A stretch of DNA of 64,000 bases, taken from Talaromyces rugulosus. Taxonomy: Eukaryota; Ascomycota; Eurotiomycetes; Eurotiales; Trichocomaceae. Where the stretch lies: contig NC_049565.1 of the NCBI RefSeq assembly GCF_013368755.1, forward strand, positions 3,286,001 through 3,350,000. Direction: 5' to 3'. Positions 19,851-30,820 of the stretch are shown in pieces. The position numbers were made by a program, and so were the translations under genes. Below the pieces are notes generated by a model. That model ran no database searches. It was not told the origin of the DNA and saw only the letters and a program-made list of their open reading frames with translations. Position 1 is the first letter of the stretch; each line of letters begins with the position of its first letter.

Positions 19851-21323
19851 ATGCTTTCCGCCATGTCATTGATACATTTTGTGTACTTTATACTTTTTAG
19901 TGGAACCGCTTTTACGTGCATTCCAACATCTTGTCATATCGAAGCTCGGGCAAATCGGCCGTCAAATAATTCAACAACAAAGGCATTCTCTGGGAAGGAA
20001 TCGCTTCATTGGACCCATAGCAATACTGTCCACACTATTTCATCACCAACCAAAACTGTGCATTATAGCCCTGTGCAGCACAGTGGCACAGAGAAAGTAA
20101 CACACCCGGGAACGGTACAGTCTTCTATCGCACAGAATACATTGCAGTCCCTGTATTCCACAAAACCACCAACGGCCTTTGACCCCTCAGTTATTTCAAA
20201 ATCTGTAGCAATCCATGATTCTGTTGATCATGGTGTGGAGACCACCACCATACCGCCGGCTTCTTTGGATCTACCTGCTTCTTCATTGGCCGGAACATTG
20301 ACAGATGTCAGCGCTGCCAGCGATGATGTTTACACCCATCCCAGCTCAATAATGTCATCTACTATGACTACATTACCAACATCATATGGTTTGCCAATCT
20401 ACAGCAGCAATACTCAGCCCTCGTTTGACAACGGCCACCACAGTAGCATCCCGCTCTCCACGGTGTCCAACATGCCCACAATAATCAGTCAAGCCGATTC
20501 CAACTATGACGAAATTTTGGGAAATAATCCCACTTCAACAAGAAGTGCAACTTCTTTCAATGATATTGAGGCTCAAACACAAAGTGGTCTTAAACCTGGA
20601 GATGTACTTACGTCAGTGAGGTCACTCAGAGACTTAGATGTCTCACATACACTCACATCAAGTTGTGACCCTGATTCATGCTCATCAGTATCCACTCATT
20701 CATTGACACAATGGCAACACAGTGCCATCCAACTAGACCTACACCCATCTACCACAAGTGTTAGTTTACCATCCGTATCAAGTGATAAATTGCAATTGTC
20801 AGATACAGTTGGCTGGGAAACATCTCATCTTAAAGCACATACTACCCAGAAATTTAATTCTGAAGACCAACAAACTGGTACATTCATCTCCGTTTTTTCA
20901 CAAGCCACAACTTTGCCGATAGCTTTCCCGGGCCCATCAAAAGATGTCACGTCTCTTCATAGTATACCCCGTGTAAAAATGACACAGAGTGATACCACAT
21001 CCACATCGGGTCTGTTGGAAACCATTACCAGCTTTACATTTACCCTAAGTGAAACTTCTGGTTCCATGGTTCCGGCCCAAACAGGGAGTGCCGCGAGCGA
21101 ACAAACTAGTTCCACGAGTCAATCGCCAAATTCAGACAACTCGAGCGACTCACACCCCGTTTTGAGTAGTAGTGTCGAAATTGCCGCGGGCGCCGTCGGC
21201 GGTGCTGTCTGTCTTGCATTGGCCGTATTCTTCTTCACAGGTCGTCTCCGAAGGACGACGGGCACTATTCCAATTAGGAATGAAACTAACCCTAACATGT
21301 CCCATTTTTCGTTTGACTCTTAG
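19851..21323 (+). CDS. secreted Ser/Thr-rich single-pass membrane protein (cell-surface mucin-like)
   Basis: 490 residues in one exon. An N-terminal signal peptide (LIHFVYFILFSGTAFTCI) is followed by about 410 residues very rich in Ser, Thr and Pro, with no repeats longer than a few residues, which is the hallmark of O-mannosylated wall-spanning stalks. One transmembrane segment near residues 443-463 (AAGAVGGAVCLALAVFFFTG) is followed by a basic stop-transfer RLRRT and a short cytosolic tail. There is no WSC or CFEM cysteine module. By topology it resembles fungal wall stress-sensor or mucin-like proteins, but a sensor role is inference only. Confidence 0.7.
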   Translation: MLSAMSLIHFVYFILFSGTAFTCIPTSCHIEARANRPSNNSTTKAFSGKESLHWTHSNTVHTISSPTKTVHYSPVQHSGTEKVTHPGTVQSSIAQNTLQSLYSTKPPTAFDPSVISKSVAIHDSVDHGVETTTIPPASLDLPASSLAGTLTDVSAASDDVYTHPSSIMSSTMTTLPTSYGLPIYSSNTQPSFDNGHHSSIPLSTVSNMPTIISQADSNYDEILGNNPTSTRSATSFNDIEAQTQSGLKPGDVLTSVRSLRDLDVSHTLTSSCDPDSCSSVSTHSLTQWQHSAIQLDLHPSTTSVSLPSVSSDKLQLSDTVGWETSHLKAHTTQKFNSEDQQTGTFISVFSQATTLPIAFPGPSKDVTSLHSIPRVKMTQSDTTSTSGLLETITSFTFTLSETSGSMVPAQTGSAASEQTSSTSQSPNSDNSSDSHPVLSSSVEIAAGAVGGAVCLALAVFFFTGRLRRTTGTIPIRNETNPNMSHFSFDS

Positions 21324-21429
21324 GTATTCATATTACTGGGCCCTGTAACTTTATAGCATGGTTTTTTCCATAGAGTATATGATAAATTACATATATTTCA
21401 CACTGCTTGGCGAGGAAATGACTAAACTT

Positions 21430-21660
21430 TATACCGTGCAGCCTAATCCAGAAAAGGATTCCCAGGATGAAGTTCCCAGGACGCATTCTATCCCAGGCAG
21501 GATAATATCTTGGGTTTAGAGTTCTGGGTATCATCTGGTTCTGGGTGTTTAATCCCAGTATTATTTTGAACCTGGGGTGCCAGTCCCATATCAGACGTGG
21601 GTCTAGGACACTTGTGTTAGGAGAACTTTCCTGGGAAGCACTTCCCAGGTCGCGGGAGGT
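21430..21660. repeat. degenerate CCCAGG/CTGGG-rich stretch
   Basis: About ten copies of TCCCAG or CTGGG spaced 10-35 bp apart and alternating in orientation, including the local palindrome CCTGGGAAGCACTTCCCAGG. It lies beside the LINE insertion and is unlike the surrounding sequence. Origin unknown; it may be the interior of a foldback element. Confidence 0.45.
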
Positions 21661-21662
21661 TT

Positions 21663-22930
21663 TTTTCTTCTTCTTCTTCTTCTTCTTCAATTCATAGACT
21701 GACCCAGCCGCCCTAGTGGCAGCTATGCAGCGTACAACTATAAATACAGGTGTTCCTGCTTCTTGCATCCAGAAATCAAGTCGCTCCGGCCAGAGTTACT
21801 TCCTCCTTCTGGTCCCGGCAGTTGCACCCTACTCATAGCTCTAATAACTGTTCCATATCTCTGCTCTTGTCAGACCTTTCCTGGTCCTCCTCTGCTTCTG
21901 TATACCATAAAACACTCGTCTACGTTATGTGTATTTCAGTACTGTGGTTGGAACTGCCCGGAATTGCTCCAGGAGTCCCGTCCTCAACATCATCTTGGCT
22001 GCTTGTACTGCCATTGTCGGGCTACAGAGAATGCTTTTGATGTCTATGCATGGATGCTTGCCTGCCCACATTCGGTGTCGTTCGTCCGTCCAGTTCCTGC
22101 ATTCTAGCAGGATATGGCGCACTGTTTGGCGCCCGTGTCCACATTGGCATTGATCGGTGTCGGTCTTGTCGATGCTGTGGAGATATGCGCGTAGGGCTAT
22201 CTTGGCTGTGCGCATCTGTGTAATGACCGAGCTAATCGCTCTGTGTGTGCCGATATGTGTGGTTAGTACCCCCTTTCCGGGCCGAACACCAAGTCTGAAC
22301 AGTTCTCTGCCATGTTTAGCCTTTTCCCAAGATTTTTCCCACTCGCTTTTCATCGTCCGTCGGATGGCCGATTTTGTGGTTGCCGTTAGGGTTTGGACAG
22401 ATTCCGGTTCTGGCTGTGGCTCTGGGTTCGTTCTTGTGTTGGGATTGTGACCGGCGGCTTCCTTGGCTGCTCGGTCGGCTGCTTCGTTACCTGGAATCCC
22501 TATGTGTGCTGGAATCCATCGAATCTGCACTTCCCAACCCTGATCTCGGAGTTTGTCGAGTGATCGTATGGCCTCTGCTAGGATATACTGTCCCGAGGGA
22601 CATTTCGGGTTGGCCATTGCTTGAATGGCGGCTTGATTGTCGGTAAAGACCACACATTTTCCAGGCGTGTTCGTCTTTGAGTGTATGTCAAGTACAATCT
22701 GAAATGCCAGGTCGATCCCTCTTAGTTCAGCCGCATACACCGTGGAAGTGGTCGATGCACCCATGTATTCTGTCCTCTTTGTCTGTATATCTCGAAACTG
22801 GAGCATAGGTGCTATTGCAGCAGCCCCTACGCGTTCGTCGATGCCACTGCCATCGGTATATATACTTAGTGTTGTTCGTTCTGTTGCGTTATGTTCTTTC
22901 ACTGCGGCTTCTGGAGATTCGGCGATGGTG
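21663..22930 (-). mobile_element. 5'-truncated Tad/I-clade LINE insertion with 14-bp target duplication
   Basis: A minus-strand non-LTR retrotransposon fragment. Its 3' end carries a (GAA)n/A-rich tail, seen on the plus strand as a CTT repeat at about 21663-21688. The word GTCGCGGGAGGTTT occurs immediately outside the tail (21649-21662) and again at the 5' junction (22930-22943). This is the target-site duplication expected of target-primed reverse transcription. Only the RNase H part of ORF2 and the 3' UTR are retained, a typical 5' truncation. Confidence 0.85.
21925..22902 (-). pseudogene. LINE ORF2 C-terminus: RNase H domain and CCHC knuckle
   Basis: 325 residues without a stop. RNase H type I acidic residues are all in place: YTDGSG, the Glu in [18 protein letters not shown], and [10 protein letters not shown] downstream cysteine motif ([17 protein letters not shown]) matches the zinc knuckle at the end of Tad-like ORF2 proteins. 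The endonuclease and reverse transcriptase domains are missing because the insertion is 5'-truncated, and an in-frame stop lies in the flanking DNA upstream. It is therefore not an independent gene, although the retained domain is intact, suggesting a young insertion. Confidence 0.85.
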
Positions 22931-23033
22931 TCGCGGGAGGTTTCAGGTAGTTACTCCTGTATTACATAGTTTTCTAGGATACTATTCCTGGGATGTATGT
23001 AGTAGTAGGACTCATAGACTCCTAGCCGCTTTA

Positions 23034-26000
23034 CTATAAGATTTCATCATCCTCTACCTCATCCGCTGCTGATTTTAGGTCAAAATCGAGATTGTTGTCT
23101 GCTACATCCCAGGGCCTATCTCTCCCAGATTGAGGTTCCCACTTCACTTGTAAGAAAGATGCTACAGTATCAAGATACCTGCCGTAACTACTTTGCCAAT
23201 CAATACGTTCCTTGTACGCAACCAATCCTATCACACCGTTCAAGGTAATATATCCACTGCTGATTGATAGATTAACAGGATCTGTTGTTCCCGTGGATTT
23301 AACTCGCTCGAGAGTAAAACCATCCTGGGTGAATTTTGCCCCCAATGCCGCCAAATGCAGCTGCTTTATATCGAAGAGTATCGGCCGCCATTTTTTGGGT
23401 GCGAGCCTGACCCAGAATTTGACCTGTATGCGTTCCTTTTGGCGTACACTTCGCCGTGGACCTTGTTCATCTGCTGTTTTTCGCTTTCTTTGCGGAGTAG
23501 TGGTGCTGTCAATGATTCGCTGTGTTTCCTTATGCGGAGCATTTCCAGCTTCACTGGGGGGAGAGTACTCCATATTCTTCCAGCTATCCAGTTCGTCATT
23601 CATCGCTTTCAAAATCTCGCAGTAATCATGGGCGAGCTGTTCAATTGTGGCACATTCTGTTGTATTAGGGCTGGCATCGAGCTCAATATTGTCTCTGATA
23701 TGGCCTTGCCTTTGATTTATTCGATCTTGTATTATGTTGCACTGACCACTCAACTGAGACTGCTTTTCTTGTTGTGTGGGAGGGGCGGTAGTCCCGAGTA
23801 GTTCCTTCACTTTTCCCTGTATCAGTTGTGTCAGTCCATGGTACACTGAATCTTCTACAACTCCAGCCTGTTTCCATGCAGTATCGACCGCCATCTTCCC
23901 GCTTTCAAGAGTTTGTGTAGCACCGTTATTCTTGACCGTTTCAAATTTGCCATATGCATCTTTGAATTCTTGTCCAAAATCATGGTCTTTCGCAAGATGT
24001 CCAACAACACACTCAACATGACTGTATATTTTGCACAGCCTTCTTTGGAATTCATCTAACTGTTCTTGAAGTCTCGATTCCAGCTGGTCTAAGACTTTCC
24101 CTCGCGAGAGTATTCGATTTTCACAATCTGTCGTAGTATTGACCATAGCATCAATTACGGCATTGGGACCCAATCGGTCTAGAAGTGTCATGTCGGATTG
24201 TAGCACTTCATGCTCCTTGAGAAGCTCCTCTTTAATTTGGGCTTTTTTGTTCTCATCCGTCACATAGTTGCAGTTCTTCTTGATTAAGCTCACGCGCCTA
24301 GTCTGCTCTTGGAATTTCAGCCTCAAATTGTTGCTTGCGTATTCTCGCACTATAGGTTGTGTATTCTGTATAAAATTTGTAAACTGTTTAGAAGAGGAGT
24401 GAAATTCATCTATCCAGTGTGATTGCTTGATATGTATGGCGTAACACGATTGCTCATCCAGGGTGGTCACAGTATTTTGTGCATTTTCAAAAGTGGTTTT
24501 TGATTTAGTCCACTTTTGTAGCAGCCGGAAACAACTGTCCCACTCGATTTTCTTGTTTTTCAATATTTCCAGCTGCTCCGCACGTTGTTCTCCAATTATC
24601 ATTTCCTTAAGATGTTTCCCTATACCACAAAACTCCTGGAACACGGGATTACTAGTATGAAACAGGTGTGATATTTCCATGGTGTTAGATACGACCTTAT
24701 ATTGATTAATGTGAGTAGATATTTGCTGTGTGAATGATATGTCATCATCAGCTTGACAGCGGTAATGGTTGATAATGCCAGGCAATATGTTGACTAGTCG
24801 TGTGTAGAGCTGATTGCTCTCATTTAAAGCTTGGATTGTTGCAGGATTAATATCCTGCACAGGTTTCAACAATCCTTCTTTTATGTGCTGTAGTTCGAAT
24901 TTCAAGAGTGAAGACATTTCACGTGGATTTGCAAGACCGGAAAGTCGTAAATCCACCTGCAACTGCAGGGCATCGGCCTGGGATCGAAGGTCTTGGAGCC
25001 GCTTTTGCTCCTTTGATGTTAATGTGTTGGCATCGTAAATATGCAACACACCACGGTGTTTACATAAGTTGGCATCAATCCAGCATATATCAGATTCAAG
25101 TTTTGAAACATCACTCAGCATGCCGTCAATTCTACTGATCGTGAGATCCACATTGATTTGAGATACAGGATTCTCAGACACGTCAATGGAGTCGCTCGTA
25201 TCGGGATATCGAAGGTGTGGAAGTATTTCAGGACCAGCTGTCGGTGATGGGTTCCTGTAGTCGTCCCCAGATATGCCATCGATCCCATTGGGGTCCACAG
25301 CACCTTCCATAGTGTTGTCTAGATTTTCACCCATGTTATTGTCCACGCTGTGGTTCATGTTATGGTCCACGGCATCGTCCATAGTGTGGTCTAGATTTTC
25401 ACCCATGTTATTGTCCACGCTGTGGTTCATGTTATGGTCCACGGCATCGTCCATAGTGTGGTCTAGATTTTCACCCATATTATTGTCCACGTGGTTCATG
25501 TTGTGGTTCACAGCATCGTCCATAGTGTGGTCCAGATTTTCACCCGTATTCTCGTCCACGTTGTGGTTCATGTTATGGTAATTGCTGTGGTCCATGTTGC
25601 CGTTCCCATGTATTTCACTAATTGGCGAAAACCCTTGTGGAAATCCAAAAAAATTGTAGAACAAACTCTGTAACACAAAAAATGTTGTAATTCTGGACTC
25701 GTTTCGTATAGTATATATATGGTCCAAAAAGAGGAATTGGCAATCCCATTGCCATGTTTGGGGGCTAGGAAGTCCGTATGTCTCCGCCGATTCTGCATAT
25801 ATTCTGGCGGAAGACTCGCATGTCAAGTGTCTCGACCTTGACTGGCCTTCCTGTGAAATGAGGTACTGTATGGCATTGGACGAAAAGCCAAGCTTCGAGG
25901 CAAAGACCGCTACCATTTTAGTCTCGCCTTCTACATCGATATGAAACCTGATTTTTCTGTGCCTCCGATGATCTGGCCGAAGAATATGCCGAATTGTGTA

Positions 26001-27290
26001 TATCCAAAGCTGCCGATATGCGAGTTCGAAGCGCAACCTGCTATCAGCTGTCACAGTTCGGGTACTTGTCTCAGATACTTCAATTTGGAAGTTGTCACTC
26101 AGCTGTGCGTCAACTTTTCTTTCGAACATATGTTGCATCGACGCTCGTATATCCGGTTCGCGTGATCCAATGTCAGGAACTAGGTTGGCTTTATCGATTA
26201 GTTTTAGGATCACGGGGGCGCATTGATTGAGAATATGGACATCCTGAAAAAATGTGAACAATGTTGGGATCAAAAATCTCCGAGATAAAATAAGGCTACG
26301 TTCGACTGCACTGAAAGCCCCTAGAATTCTTCCATCTTGTAAAAACTGCTCCCAGCCTTCATCTTTAACCGTTCCCGGTGCGACACCTTGTAGGGTGACA
26401 ACATGTCGCCCTGTGAGCTCCGTCATACGTCCCTCATCCTGGCTAACCAGTCTTGTGAAAAAATCCTTGATCTCGGTGAGATAGTGCACGATTTCCTATA
26501 GGATTAGCATAACTTATTAGAAGTGTCAAACAAGGACTTACTGAATTCACATGAAGAGACCGGATCTTGTGGAGCACGCCTAGATGAATGCCATCCCATA
26601 GCGCTGGTATCCGCTGCAGTGATGTCAAAAGAACACCAATTTCGGTTCCGGCTATGCGGATCAGGTTATCCTCCTTTGTTGGGGAGAGATAGGCACACCA
26701 ATCCCTCGCCGACTCAAGATCACCAGTGTGCCTATATTGCTCAATAGTAAGGAAGATCTCGCCGTCGCTGAGGGGAGCTTGAACCACGTGCTTTCTTTTT
26801 AACATGTTTCGTAGCTCTAGTGATATATCTAGGTTCTATAAGATCCACCGATTGCACAGTTCAACGGCGACTTACCTTCACGGTATAAGTCAATTGGCCA
26901 CAGCCGATCCCCCGGAGGGATATCGCGCGCCGCCATAACTCGGGAGCGCCCATCGAGACATACCAACTCGCCATGCTGAAATTCCAACCTCACGTAATCA
27001 ATCGAGTCACGAGCTTGAAGTACCGTTCGACTGAGTCCTTTGACTTGTAGGGCGCGGTCGAGACTCTGACTGCGGACCACTGCACTGAGGTGATTCTCAT
27101 GTATGGCGTCCTTGACAGCGGATCGTCGAAAGTTGCGTTTCCAGACCTTAACTCTGTCTTCGTTTGGCTGCAAGGCAGGTTGGTTGTCCTCGAATTGTGT
27201 CAATTGGGACAACTGTACAGTCACTGTGCCTAGAAATTTTTGCAGTGGCTCTCGCGTTAACTCAGCCTGCCGGCCTGCCAAGGGAGCCAT
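23034..27290 (-). CDS. DUF3723 family protein
   Basis: Three exons: 27290-26876, 26816-26542 and 26495-23034, giving 1383 residues. Introns are 59 and 46 bp with GTAAGT donors. The N-terminal third matches the DUF3723 family as I know it: LSDGEIFLTIEQYRHTGDL, ARDWCAYLSPTKEDNLIRI, IPALWDGIHLGVLHKI, then DGRILGAFSAVERS and FLIPTLFTFFQDVHILNQCA. Residues of about 530-630 hold an Asn/Asp/Met/His-rich tandem repeat. A long helical, probably coiled-coil segment follows, and near the C-terminus a basic stretch (PQRKRKTADEQGPRRSVRQ) that could be a nuclear signal. Biochemical function is unknown. DUF3723 genes are one of the families reported as recurrent cargo of Starship giant transposons. The gene is head-to-head with a pseudokinase gene across about 225 bp. 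Confidence 0.8.
25310..25600 (-). repeat. 72-bp tandem repeat inside the DUF3723 gene
   Basis: Four units of about 72 bp (one is 69 bp) encode 24-residue repeats of the form HNMNHSVDNNMGENLDHTMD. The inner units are nearly identical in DNA sequence, so copy number may differ between strains. The repeat stays in frame throughout. Confidence 0.85.
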
Positions 27291-27515
27291 ATCGTTAGTA
27301 TGCGAGCAGAAAGAGAAGTTGGAAACACAGCGACTTCTTAAGCACAGCTCATTTAGAAAAATTTTTATATGGGCATTGATATATGCGGCACTCAAAAGCC
27401 GCCTAGTCAAACCACGTCAAACATTCCTTGAGGAAATCACATCACCCAACAATCAGTTGCTTATATCTTCAGAGGAGAACCCGATTAAGATTTCAAGACT
27501 GGCAATTCAACAGAA
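27291..27515. promoter_or_regulatory. bidirectional promoter region
   Basis: The 225 bp between the ATG of the minus-strand DUF3723 gene and the ATG of the plus-strand pseudokinase gene must hold both promoters. No specific factor site is recognised. Confidence 0.4.
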
Positions 27516-28491
27516 ATGACTGCGACTCGCCGTGTAAGCCAGTTCCCGCATACGCTGTTAAGCCAAGAGCCCAAGCCCGCCCTTAAATCTTCAATCGGCG
27601 ACACGGCCCCAAAGTCGAAAAAGACAGTGTCGTTCGACACCGGCGGATCTCTGAACCCGTCGCGTAGACCGAGCAGGGTGACCAAGTCCAAGGGACCAAG
27701 GTTAACGAAAGATGTGAAACGCCGTGATGAAAACCCGTGGGAGGTATACGTGTTCGTCGATGAAATAATAAAAAAACACGAAACGGTGACCAAAGTCCGC
27801 AAGATGGCGTCAGGCCAGATGTTTTGCTTTCGCACGTTTCCTGTGGATAAAAATTTCGAGGTAATTGAGCAGCAATTCAAACTCTTAGATCACCACAATG
27901 TCCTCCCAGCGCAAGAATTCTTTAGGCAAGGAGATAGAGGTTTGATTCGTTCTCCCGTTACGGACGTTTCGTTTGAACGAATTGTCGTATGCCGTCAATA
28001 TCCCTCTTCCAGGGCATTAGCATCCATGATGGGCCAAGTTCGTCATGCTCATTCCATGCTACCAATGCGAAAATGCACTGACCGGTGAAAGGTGATGGAC
28101 GGCCTTGTATACCTGGTATCGAATGGTATCATATGCAATTCTTTGTCGTGTTCGAAGATCTTGGCTAACAAAGATGGCTGCGTCAAAATCGGTGGGTTCA
28201 CGAAGCCACGGAGAATATAATATCTAACTGGCAATAGTGGCGTTTGCAGACGCGGAGATACAGAAAGATATTCGCGCTTCGACAACAATTTTAATCAGGC
28301 AGTTGGCCTTGATCATGGTGTTGTTGATGCAAAAGTATGAAAATGGGCCCGGCGAGACGAGCATACAAGACTCCGCTCGATGGCCGCCACAAGATGAAGC
28401 GTGCAAGTTTCTCCAGGATCTTCAAAATAACAAAGATTTTCACCAGATGCATTACGTAGGGACCCTAGACAATATTACTATCCCAAGATAA
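27516..28491 (+). CDS. protein-kinase-like protein lacking catalytic residues (pseudokinase)
   Basis: Three exons: 27516-28037, 28092-28191 and 28238-28491, giving 291 residues. Introns of 54 and 46 bp carry CTGAC and CTAAC branch-like sites and remove all internal stops. After a basic, Ser/Pro-rich N-terminus of about 75 residues the fold follows a protein kinase: VTKVRKMASGQMFCFRTF for the N-lobe strands, LLDHHNVLPAQEFF, then GQVMDGLVYLVSNGIICN and SLSCSKILANKDGCVKIV for the catalytic loop region, and a C-lobe ending ARWPPQDEACKFLQDL. The catalytic HxD aspartate is replaced (ICNSLSCSKIL) and there is no DFG (VKIVAFAD). So phosphotransfer is unlikely and a regulatory or decoy role is possible. 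Without splicing the frame looks broken; the splice model makes it intact. Confidence 0.65.
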
Positions 28492-29086
28492 TTTAGATTG
28501 GAACTAATATGACTAGCATTCGTTTATTGATCCAAAAAAGCGAGACGGTAATGGGTTCAAGGATCTGATCGAAAAGACCTCGGACACCACATTAGAATCA
28601 CATGTCAGATTGACAGAAGAAGAAACATTTCATTCTGTCTGATCTTTTAACAGTTACATGTCAAAATGCATCCTTATTACAGCCAATTGCAAAACCTTAT
28701 CGGCTAGTAGATCATCTAGTTCATCACCTGACTCGCACAAACTAGCAGGTGAAACGGGCCAATCCGTGACTTAGCCCAATCATATACAAATGATAATATT
28801 AGTTCCCTCTCGGAGCGTTCTCTAGCTTAACAAAACTTCCGAGTCATCTACGTATTAATTACATCCGTCACTATTCCCCTTTGAAGTCGGTTTTATTTGT
28901 CGATGATTGAATTATTCTACATGTCATACAGTAACTGAGTATGTTCTCGGAAATTTTTACTTGAAATCTCGACAGCCTGTGAGCCACATCATATTTAACT
29001 GAATCCTGAGTGGCGCGTCACAGAGATACATAACGGATGAATTAATAACAGGAAATAATGCCCTATAATGTTCTCGCACATATCCC

Positions 29087-29175
29087 TACAGCCAGATTCG
29101 AAACTGGCTTCACCTTTTTACACCTCTGTGTTTAATTCTGCCCCACTGTGGTGAAGTTACTGCCTTGTACTAGTA
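29087..29175. mobile_element. MITE left end, truncated
   Basis: TACAGCCAGATTCGAAACTG followed by the family's inner motif AATTCTGCCCCACTGTGG and CTGCCTTGTACTAGT. Homology stops there and no right terminal repeat follows. Confidence 0.65.
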
Positions 29176-29179
29176 TACT

Positions 29180-29385
29180 CCTGGGCATGCCCATTTACAG
29201 ATGATATCCACGCAATTTTACTGCGGGTTCGTGTAAGATGGCCAAACTGTAAAATCATTCTCAATAAATGGCTGGCCGTCGATATTAGACCAGTCATAGA
29301 ATATCTGGCCATTAACAGTATATTCGAGCTAACTAATATCGTCCGGAGGGTCACCATTCACGGTTTCATACCCAACAGGAGCCAT
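29180..29385 (-). pseudogene. Bys1/thaumatin-like secreted protein fragment
   Basis: A minus-strand reading from the ATG at 29385 gives MAPVGYETVNGDPPDDIS, a stop, LEYTVNGQIFYDWSNIDGQP, FIENDFTVWPSYTNPQ, a second stop, then NCVDIICKWACPGVY. The YDWSNIDG.PF and Cys-rich C-terminal pattern resemble the Blastomyces yeast-phase-specific (Bys1, thaumatin-like) family. Two in-frame stops and the abrupt end against the MITE fragment mark it as a relic. The signal peptide region is absent. Confidence 0.5.
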
Positions 29386-30019
29386 TATTGATCAATAACT
29401 CTAAAACTACAGTTTGAACAAGATACCAGAGCAATATATGCTGTTCACTAAGAGAATTACATGTAAAAACCTCAAATATATGCTCTTTAAATTGAAAATG
29501 TATCTCCTCGATCTATTCACATGGGTTATGTTGAACTCTAGCTCTTCTTTTATCCTTAAGATCTACTAGATGGGCAATATCTTGCCGGTATATGTCGATA
29601 TGGTTTAGTGAGGTATAATTAGCTCCATTTATAAAGGTATGGGCGTTGTAACTTTCAAGGGTTCTCTAGAAGTTTGAATATGAACCTACATGCTTGTCGT
29701 ATAAGAAATGTCCTCATATAAACGAAAGGTTTGTAAACATTAGATATATGTACTCCATGTATTAATCTTCACGGCGGAGCAGTTCCCTTTTTTTCGCTGC
29801 CTCACTATCGGAATATGATTCTATGGGACCTGATATGTCAGGTCTCTCAACCTCATATAGTCTAAACCATCAGTTAAATCATACCTAATATTGAACAGGG
29901 CCGGTTCTTTGTTCATCTTCTAACATTTAGTATTGATCGGATTTGATTATATAAACGATTGCACCACCACGGCTTTCTTTACAGCTGCGTCCGTAAGGGG
30001 ATACAGATCCATAACCACA

Positions 30020-30337
30020 ATGAAGCTTCGCTCTGGCATAAACTATTCGAGTGACTCGGGGCATAAGAGGCCAAACGACGGTCCCAGTACGGAGACTTTA
30101 GTCAATTCCATGATTGAGGCGGGAAAAATTACTGGCAAGACCCAGGGAGGGTATAAATTTGAAACCTTTTTGCCAGATTCGCTGAGCAAGGTACCTGCGA
30201 TTACTACCAAAGTGGCGAAATATCAAAAGCAAGAAAGATTCAAAGCGAAAAGACATGGTCGCCCACAAAAAGCTAAAGAACAAAAGCCAAAACTAAAGCT
30301 GAAATTTACAGGTCCTAAAGGGAGTTTTGTTATGTAA
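30020..30337 (+). CDS. small basic protein, MxLRSG family copy 1
   Basis: 105 residues starting MKLRSGINYSSDSG. A paralogue of similar layout lies at 62547-62810 on the other strand (MQLRSGESYPP). Shared blocks are DGPS, a SM/AL-IEAG-ITGKT segment, GYKFE, SLSK-PAI-TKV and a Lys-rich tail ending in a beta-like KLKLKFTG here. The protein is small, highly basic at the C-terminus (KAKRHGRPQKAKEQKPK) and has no signal peptide. It could be a nucleic-acid-binding peptide. I know of no named family. Two copies with conserved blocks in otherwise decayed DNA argue that it is a real gene. Confidence 0.6.
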   Translation: MKLRSGINYSSDSGHKRPNDGPSTETLVNSMIEAGKITGKTQGGYKFETFLPDSLSKVPAITTKVAKYQKQERFKAKRHGRPQKAKEQKPKLKLKFTGPKGSFVM

Positions 30338-30818
30338 AATATGTGCCTTTAGGAATCTATTGATTCTACTCTCATGTGACCCATATATTGGATCGAATGG
30401 ATATCTGGGAAAAAAAGAAAATGCTTCAGATTGTTCCAGGAAGAAAAATATAAAATTAAGCTAGATTTTGTTAGAAACCCACCCAGGAATGAGGTAACAT
30501 GATGAGGCAGTTTGGTCCGACTCGGAACCAATCAGGAGGTGGCTTCCTAAAGCGGTTAGCTCAAAAGAAGCCTCAGCGTGTTCTATAAGGACGCGCTCCT
30601 AGATGGAATCTTACGCAGACAATAAGCAGATTACTTAGACAGTGTCGTATAATATAGCTACTCGGTCAGTTTTCCAGGCCATCGCTGACCACTTCCCCAA
30701 GCAACATGCCATATTCGTATGCTCGTAACCGCACCCAATTCAACAGATTTCTGATTATTAAACTTACAGTTTTTCTATCCATACGATGATAATCAGCATG
30801 TCAATTGATTTAACAATA
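30338..30818. other. intergenic before pogo element
   Basis: 480 bp of AT-rich DNA between the small gene and the pogo element. No coding or repeat signal recognised. Confidence 0.45.
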
Positions 30819-30820
30819 TA

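Larger units (their letters stand above)
28492..30019. other. AT-rich intergenic with TE scraps
   Basis: About 1.5 kb. It contains the truncated left end of a TA-type MITE at 29087 and a decayed gene fragment at 29180-29385, listed separately. Otherwise I see nothing. Confidence 0.5.

Noticed and set aside
27516..28491. Calling the kinase-like gene a broken pseudogene
   Set aside because: Two short introns with good donors, branch-like sites and acceptors remove every stop and restore the expected order of kinase motifs.
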